Source: DATLFP01 sp035540955
GTDB lineage: Bacteria; Actinomycetota; Acidimicrobiia; Acidimicrobiales; CADCSY01
Assembly (NCBI GenBank): GCA_035540955.1
Contig: DATLFP010000217.1
Location: 1-17,616, forward strand
DNA length: 17,616 nt
Reading direction: 5' to 3'
Numbering within the stretch: the stretch's first letter is position 1; the number at the start of each line of letters is the position of its first letter. Positions 13,359 to 17,616 of this stretch are shown one piece after another. Under the pieces are notes generated by a model, which saw nothing but the letters and a program-made list of their open reading frames with translations, made no database searches and had not been told where the DNA came from. The position numbers and the translations under genes are program-made.

Positions 13359-14260
13359 AGCTCCGGCTCCCGCGCCCGGCGTTCCCGTACTCGGCGCCGA
13401 CCACGCCCCGCGGCGTCGAGCCCCTGCCGGGCGAACCCCGGTGGGGCCAGGCCTACGACACCGACTGGGCGCGGCGCACCCCCGCCCGCTACGTCCGGTT
13501 CTTCATCGTCGAGGGCCCGATGCGGGCGGTGGTACGGGCTCTGGCGTCGCCCGCCCGCCGGGGGGCCGACCGGCTCGACGCGGTGCGGGGTCCGGTCATC
13601 TTCGCCGCCAACCACCACAGCCACGTCGACACGCCGCTGCTGCTGACCTCGATCCCGGACCGCTGGCGCCACCGGACCGTCGTGGCCGCCGCCGCCGACT
13701 ACTTCTTCACGAACCGCTACACCTCGGCGGCGTCCGCGCTGGCGATGAGCGCGTTCCCGATCGAGCGCAAGACCGTGAGCCGGCGGTCGGCCGATCAGGC
13801 GGCTCGCCTCATCGCCGAGGGATGGTCGCTGCTGATCTTCCCCGAGGGCGGTCGCTCGCCCGACGGCTGGGGTCAGGGCCACCGTGGGGGTGCCGCCTAC
13901 CTCTCGTCGCGCACCGGCGCGCCCGTCGTGCCCGTGCACCTCGAAGGGACGGGACGGATCTTCGCCAAGGGCGACAAGCGGCCGCGGCCGGGGTCGACGA
14001 CGGTCACCTTCGGCGCCCCGCTCGCCCCCGAGCCGGGCGAGTCATCGACCCGGTTCGCGGCCCGCATCGAGACGGCGGTCGCCGCGCTCGCCGACGAGGC
14101 CCGCACCGACTGGTGGTCTGCTCGCCACCGCGCCCACGCCGGCAGGTCACCGGCGCTCACCGGCCCCGAGACCACCTCGTGGCGACGGGTCTGGGCCCTC
14201 GGCGATCGCCGCTCCCGGCGCGCCCGCCAGGCTCGTCGGCGCTGGCCCGAACTCGGCTGA
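13355..14260 (+). CDS. PlsC-type 1-acylglycerol-3-phosphate acyltransferase family protein
   Basis: A 301-residue acyltransferase of the LPLAT/PlsC family, which moves acyl groups from acyl-CoA or acyl-ACP to a lysophospholipid-like acceptor at the membrane. The catalytic HX4D motif is NHHSHVD (86-92, His87 and Asp92), the acceptor-binding motif is FPEGGRS (162-168), and VPVHLEGTG (192-200) is the fourth family block. The segment at about 104-134 is hydrophobic and could insert in the membrane. N- and C-terminal extensions are rich in Arg and Pro. Its GTG overlaps the TGA of the LarA-like gene (GTGA), so it is translationally coupled and is the last gene of the operon. The acceptor may be unusual given its partners, but ordinary phosphatidic acid synthesis cannot be excluded. 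Confidence 0.88.
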   Translation: MKLRLPRPAFPYSAPTTPRGVEPLPGEPRWGQAYDTDWARRTPARYVRFFIVEGPMRAVVRALASPARRGADRLDAVRGPVIFAANHHSHVDTPLLLTSIPDRWRHRTVVAAAADYFFTNRYTSAASALAMSAFPIERKTVSRRSADQAARLIAEGWSLLIFPEGGRSPDGWGQGHRGGAAYLSSRTGAPVVPVHLEGTGRIFAKGDKRPRPGSTTVTFGAPLAPEPGESSTRFAARIETAVAALADEARTDWWSARHRAHAGRSPALTGPETTSWRRVWALGDRRSRRARQARRRWPELG

Positions 14261-14265
14261 GACCG

Positions 14266-14664
14266 TCAGCGGTCCGTCGACTCGACCAGCGCTGCGAAGC
14301 CGTCCAGGTCGGCCGCGGTCGGCCGGTGGTCCCACACGTCGACCTGGGCGAGCAGATCGGCGTACGTGACCTGCTGCTCGGGGCGGACGACGACCCGTAT
14401 CGGGAGGTCCTCGCGTCCGAGGTCGCGGTAGCGCTGGAGGATGGCACGGTGCTGCGGCCGGTCGAGGTCGAGCTCGAAGACGATGCCGTGGGCCTGCTCG
14501 AACTTCTCGCAGCCCGTGCCGCCGAGCAGCGGGCAGAGCGCGTGGAGGTCAGGTCCGTTGCAGACGATCACCGGGTGTCCGAGCCGCTCCAGCATGGACT
14601 GGTCGAAGGTGCCCTCGTCGTCGAGGACGTCGAGCAGGACGACGCCCCCCGTGTCCTTGTCCAT
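14266..14664 (-). CDS. Uncharacterised 132-residue protein with conserved-looking Cys region
   Basis: I do not recognise a named family, although the overall pattern is reminiscent of hypothetical proteins common in high-GC Gram-positives. The start is well supported: GAGGAG (14670-14675) lies 5 nt before the ATG at 14664. The protein is soluble, with an N-terminal beta-strand (GGVVLLDVLDD), a LGHPVIVCNGPD block, three cysteines (35, 44 and 52, the last two in CPLLGGTGC), AHGIVFELDLDRPQHR (about 58-73) and a late beta/helix pair (PIRVVVRPEQ, YADLLAQVDVW). The alternating strand-helix order could be a small receiver-like or Rossmann-like fold, but the phospho-acceptor set is not evident. It converges on plsC with a 5-nt gap and diverges from the nitroreductase gene. 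Confidence 0.75.
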   Translation of the reverse strand: MDKDTGGVVLLDVLDDEGTFDQSMLERLGHPVIVCNGPDLHALCPLLGGTGCEKFEQAHGIVFELDLDRPQHRAILQRYRDLGREDLPIRVVVRPEQQVTYADLLAQVDVWDHRPTAADLDGFAALVESTDR

Positions 14665-14669
14665 CGCCC

Positions 14670-14675
14670 CTCCTC
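14670..14675 (-). promoter_or_regulatory. Ribosome binding site of the 132-residue protein
   Basis: GAGGAG on the minus strand, within GAGGAGGGG, lies 5 nt before the ATG at 14664. It is the strongest Shine-Dalgarno in the window and decides the start. Confidence 0.65.
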
Positions 14676-14708
14676 GAAGAGCTCGGTCAACGTGCGTGCC
14701 GTGATCGT

Positions 14709-14748
14709 CCGCCGACGGCGGCTCGACGACCAGGGCCGAACGGCCCTG
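14709..14748. repeat. Two adjacent palindromes in the divergent spacer
   Basis: A 13-bp perfect palindrome with a central A (14709-14721) is followed by a 7-bp stem (14731-14737 with 14742-14748) around GAAC. Both lie in the 125-bp spacer between the divergent 132-residue gene and the nitroreductase gene, where a terminator would not be expected. They could be operators or 5'-UTR structures of the minus-strand gene. Confidence 0.45.
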
Positions 14749-14776
14749 ACCTCGATCCCGACGGCGGCTCGTGCGC

Positions 14777-14782
14777 TAAGCA
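14777..14782 (+). promoter_or_regulatory. Candidate -10 element of the nitroreductase gene
   Basis: TAAGCA is followed by 7 nt and the ATG at 14790, without a Shine-Dalgarno. It deviates from TANNNT at the last base, as does the site before the lipid operon. Confidence 0.35.
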
Positions 14783-14789
14783 TCCGCCC

Positions 14790-15437
14790 ATGGCCAGCCT
14801 GCTGAACCTCGACCCCGACCAGCTCCTGACCACCACCCGGTCGGTGCGCAAGCGCCTCGATCTCGAGCGCCCCGTCGAGCGGGCGGTGATCGAGGAGTGC
14901 CTCGACGTCGCGCTCCAGGCGCCCACCGGCTCGAACAACCAGGGCTGGCAGTGGGTGTTCGTGACCGATCCGGACAAGAAGCGGTTCATCGCCGACCGCT
15001 ACAACGACACGTTCCGCCTGTACATCCAGCAGCAGGGCCCGGCGTATGCCGACGGCGACACGCGCGCCGAGCACCGCGATGCGGTGCGGGAGTCGGCCAT
15101 CTACCTCGCCGACCACCTCCACGAGGTGCCGGTGCTGATGATCCCCTGCCACCTCGGGCGGGTCGACGGCGCCGACGCCACCAGCCAGGCCGGCTACTGG
15201 GGGTCGATCCTCCCGGCCGTCTGGAGCTTCATGCTCGCCCTCAGGGCCCGGGGCCTCGGATCGGCGTGGACGACGCTGCACCTGCCGAAGGAGCGCGAAG
15301 TCGCCGAGCTGCTCGGCATCCCCTACGACCGGGTCACCCAGGCCGGCCTCTTCCCGATCGCGTACACGAAGGGCACCGACTTCAAGCCGGCGGCCCGCAT
15401 CCCCGGCACCGAGGTCAGCCACTGGGAGCAGTGGTGA
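14790..15437 (+). CDS. Nitroreductase-family FMN oxidoreductase
   Basis: A 215-residue protein of the nitroreductase superfamily, which uses FMN and NAD(P)H to reduce nitro, quinone, enone or other electron-poor groups; the substrate is not readable. FMN-binding landmarks are present: TTRSVRKRL (15-23) near the N-terminus, APTGSNNQGWQWVFV (44-58), and the GSILPAVWSFMLALRARGLGSAWT region (138-161), where GLGSAW closes the flavin site. LLGIPYD and LFPIAY follow as usual. The ATG at 14790 places the first FMN motif at the normal distance from the N-terminus. A candidate leaderless promoter lies directly upstream. It is followed after 55 nt by the beta-propeller gene on the same strand, but there is no evidence for a shared function. 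Confidence 0.92.
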   Translation: MASLLNLDPDQLLTTTRSVRKRLDLERPVERAVIEECLDVALQAPTGSNNQGWQWVFVTDPDKKRFIADRYNDTFRLYIQQQGPAYADGDTRAEHRDAVRESAIYLADHLHEVPVLMIPCHLGRVDGADATSQAGYWGSILPAVWSFMLALRARGLGSAWTTLHLPKEREVAELLGIPYDRVTQAGLFPIAYTKGTDFKPAARIPGTEVSHWEQW

Positions 15438-15492
15438 CGACGAGACCGCATGATCCCGGGAACCACGTCGTGATCCCGATCGTCCAACGGCC

Positions 15493-17520
15493 GTGAAGCT
15501 CATCGGGATCCTCGCCGCCATGCTCCTCGTCGTGGGCCTTGCCGTCTCGCTCGGTGACGCCGGCGACCGGACCACGCCCTTCGCCCTCGGCGACGTCCGT
15601 CTCGTGTCGGTCGAGAGCTGCGACGAGCTGCTCGACTGGTACCAGTCGGCGGCCGCCACCACCGACCCCGCCGCGCTCGGCGGGTTCGGCTTCGCCGTCG
15701 GCGGCGGCCGCGAGATGTTCGCCACCGACGACGCCGCGGCCGAGACGTCAAGCGGAGCCGCCACCACGTCGGCGCCGGCGCCGCAGCGGACCGCAGCCGA
15801 CGGCGACAGCTTCTCGGGCACCAACATCCAGGAGCGCGGCGTCGACGAGCCCGACGTGGTCAAGACCGACGGCGACGTGATCTACGCGGTGGGCTACGGC
15901 GGCGTGCGCGTCGTCGACGTCGGCGACGGCGAGCCCCGGCTGCTCACCACGATCCCGATCGAGGACGGCGCCGGTGAGCTGCTCCTCAGCGGTGACCGCC
16001 TGCTGGTCATGACCGGCACATGGCGCGAGGACCCGTCGGCATCACAACCGGGCTCGGACGATGCCCGCCTGATGATCGCGCCGGCCGGCAGCCAGGTGAC
16101 CGTGCTGACCTCGGTCGACGTGAGCGATCCGAGCAACCCGCGCGTGCTCGAGACGCGCGAGCTCCCCGGTGGCTACCGCTCGGCCCGCGCCACCGGCGAC
16201 GTGGCCCGGATCGTGCTCGTCAACATGCCGCACTTCCCACAGCCCGGCCCCGCGGTGTGGGAGTCGAACGACCCGGCCGTGCTCGAGCAGTGGCGCGACG
16301 CGGCCGTCTCCTCGATGACACTCGAGGACTGGGCGCCCGCCGTCGGCGACGACTGCTCCTCGGTTGCTCGCACCAGCGAGCCGCAGGGTGTCAGCACGAC
16401 GACCGTCCTCACCCTCGACCTCCAGGGTTCGCTCGCGGAGCTCGACAGCGACTCGGTGGTGGCCGACGCCGGCACGATCTACGCGTCGACCGACCAGCTC
16501 GTCATCGCCACCTCGCGGTGGCAGCAGTGGTCGCAGCCGGCCGGCGAGGTCCGCACCGAGCTGCACGCCTTCGACATCACTGACCCCGCCCAGACGACCT
16601 ACACGGGCTCGGGCGAGGTCAGCGGGTACCTCCTCAACCAGTTCGCGCTGTCGGCGCACGGTGGCCACCTCCGCGTCGCCACCACCGACGACGCTCCGTG
16701 GGACGAGGCGACCGGTGTCGCCCAGACCCACAGCGGCATCACCGTCCTCGACGGGGCACTGCAGCAGGTCGGCCGCATCGAGGGCCTCGGGGTCACCGAG
16801 CGCATCTTCGCCGTGCGCTACCTGGGCGACATCGCGTACGTCGTGACGTTCCGCCAGACCGACCCGCTGTACGTGATCGACCTGTCGGACCCGACGGCAC
16901 CCCGCCTCGCCGGCGAGCTCAAGATCCCCGGCTACTCCGCCTACCTCCACCCGATCGACGACGGCCGCTTGCTGGGCGTCGGCCAGGACGCCGACGACGA
17001 CGGGCGTGTGCTCGGCACGCAGGTCTCCACCTTCGACGTCTCCGATCCTTCGGCACCCACCCAGGTCGACAAGGTCACCATCGCCAACGGGTCCTCGGGC
17101 GTGGAGTGGGACCACCGGGCCTTCCTGTGGTGGGGGGCGACCCGTACGGCCGTGATCCCCGTCGAGATCTACGACGGTCGGGGCGTCGCCATCGACTGCC
17201 CGCCGAACGCCGACTGCGTCGCCCCCGACTTCCAGCAGCCCTACAGCGGCGCGGTGGCCTTCGGCGTGAGCGGCGACGGCTCGATCGTGGAGCGGGGCCG
17301 GGTCTCCCACCAGCCCTATGCCGACCCGAACGCGTTCTGGCCGGCGGTGCAGCGCTCGGTGATCGTCGGCGACGCGCTCTACACGATCTCCGAGGCCGGG
17401 GTGCTCAAGTCCGACCTCGCCAGCCTCTCGCCCCAGGGCTACGCCGCCTTCCCGGCGCCCGACTACGAAGACCGTCCCGTCGGGATCGCGGTGCCCGAGC
17501 CCGCCCCCACCGAGGGCTGA
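15493..17520 (+). CDS. Secreted or membrane-anchored beta-propeller domain protein
   Basis: A 675-residue exported protein. Residues 1-20 form a hydrophobic signal or anchor segment after Val-Lys; no lipobox cysteine follows. An Ala/Thr/Ser-rich linker (about 80-105) leads into the signature FSGTNIQERGVDEPDVVKTDG (107-127), which I associate with the Beta_propel family of secreted bacterial and archaeal proteins (PF09826, by memory). After it come repeated blade-like units with strands of the type VRVVDVGD, VTVLTSVDVSDPSNPRVLE, LYVIDLSDPTAPRLAGEL and VSTFDVSDPSAPTQVDKV, plus short loops with DD/DG pairs. The molecular role is unknown; such proteins act outside the membrane, perhaps binding ligands or proteins. 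The GTG start at 15493 puts the hydrophobic segment at the very N-terminus; no Shine-Dalgarno is apparent. A hairpin follows 10 nt after the stop. Confidence 0.88.
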   Translation: MKLIGILAAMLLVVGLAVSLGDAGDRTTPFALGDVRLVSVESCDELLDWYQSAAATTDPAALGGFGFAVGGGREMFATDDAAAETSSGAATTSAPAPQRTAADGDSFSGTNIQERGVDEPDVVKTDGDVIYAVGYGGVRVVDVGDGEPRLLTTIPIEDGAGELLLSGDRLLVMTGTWREDPSASQPGSDDARLMIAPAGSQVTVLTSVDVSDPSNPRVLETRELPGGYRSARATGDVARIVLVNMPHFPQPGPAVWESNDPAVLEQWRDAAVSSMTLEDWAPAVGDDCSSVARTSEPQGVSTTTVLTLDLQGSLAELDSDSVVADAGTIYASTDQLVIATSRWQQWSQPAGEVRTELHAFDITDPAQTTYTGSGEVSGYLLNQFALSAHGGHLRVATTDDAPWDEATGVAQTHSGITVLDGALQQVGRIEGLGVTERIFAVRYLGDIAYVVTFRQTDPLYVIDLSDPTAPRLAGELKIPGYSAYLHPIDDGRLLGVGQDADDDGRVLGTQVSTFDVSDPSAPTQVDKVTIANGSSGVEWDHRAFLWWGATRTAVIPVEIYDGRGVAIDCPPNADCVAPDFQQPYSGAVAFGVSGDGSIVERGRVSHQPYADPNAFWPAVQRSVIVGDALYTISEAGVLKSDLASLSPQGYAAFPAPDYEDRPVGIAVPEPAPTEG

Positions 17521-17530
17521 GCAACGAACT

Positions 17531-17569
17531 TTGTCGCGCTCGCCCGGCTCCGCCGGGCGAGCGCGACAA
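17531..17569. terminator. 18-bp GC-rich hairpin, probable bidirectional terminator
   Basis: Arms 17531-17548 and 17552-17569 are perfectly complementary around a 3-nt loop (TCC). The stem starts 10 nt after the stop of the beta-propeller gene. No T-tract follows. A stop codon on the minus strand at 17590-17592 suggests a converging gene, so the element would serve both directions, as does the repeat at 3746-3790. Confidence 0.65.
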
Positions 17570-17589
17570 CCTTCGAGGGAAGAGGGGGG

Positions 17590-17616
17590 TCAGTCGGTGC
17601 CGGGGCGGTGCTGCTC
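17590..17616 (-). CDS. Possible 3' end of a minus-strand gene cut by the window edge
   Basis: Only eight codons (EQHRPGTD) and a TGA stop at 17590-17592 are in the window. The call rests on the upstream two-way hairpin and on the need for a gene to converge here. No function can be inferred, and the frame could be chance. Confidence 0.3.
   Translation of the reverse strand, partial: EQHRPGTD

Noticed and set aside
14709..14748. Intrinsic terminator
   Set aside because: The element lies between divergent gene starts and has no T-tract, so a regulatory role is more likely.

Overview
The window is very GC-rich, densely packed DNA with many GTG starts, short or overlapping gene junctions and several start codons lacking a Shine-Dalgarno sequence. 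Together with a sortase-type LPATG surface protein, this fits a high-GC Gram-positive bacterium (Actinomycetota). An Acidimicrobiia-like member is my guess from the gene style; no marker gene proves it. I saw no rRNA, tRNA, CRISPR array, insertion sequence or phage gene, and no gene-free stretch longer than about 130 bases.

Layout. (1) 1-1190, minus strand: a D-2-hydroxyacid dehydrogenase followed 11 nt later by a DUF2087 protein that runs off the left edge. (2) 1218-3691, plus strand: an EamA-type permease, an MFS exporter and a 79-residue CxxC protein, apparently one transcript, closed by a perfect 22-bp inverted repeat. (3) 3823-6259: murF (minus) and ddl (plus) diverge from a 19-bp spacer. 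Ddl makes the D-Ala-D-Ala that MurF adds to the peptidoglycan precursor. (4) 6241-7586, minus: a TetR-family regulator translationally coupled to a class I methyltransferase. (5) 7674-8177, minus: a small secreted, extremely acidic LPATG protein. (6) 8303-14260, plus: the most interesting region, a tight four-gene operon encoding a fatty acyl-CoA reductase fused to a HAD-IB phosphatase-like domain, a zinc alcohol dehydrogenase, a divergent LarA-like protein and a PlsC-type acyltransferase. (7) 14266-15437: an unrecognised 132-residue protein (minus) diverging from a nitroreductase (plus). (8) 15493-17520, plus: a secreted or anchored beta-propeller protein, then a terminator-like hairpin and the probable 3' end of another minus-strand gene.

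How the genes may work together. The four-gene operon combines acyl-chain reduction, alcohol/aldehyde oxidoreduction, possible phosphate removal, acyl transfer and a LarA-fold protein of unknown activity. I infer a pathway making an unusual lipid containing a reduced acyl chain, such as a fatty alcohol, ether or hydroxy lipid. The LarA-like protein has lost residues I recall as nickel and substrate ligands, and the HAD domain has non-canonical catalytic motifs, so neither is a textbook enzyme. Several genes have a TANNNT-like -10 hexamer 6 to 7 nt before the start codon and no Shine-Dalgarno, suggesting leaderless transcription is common here.
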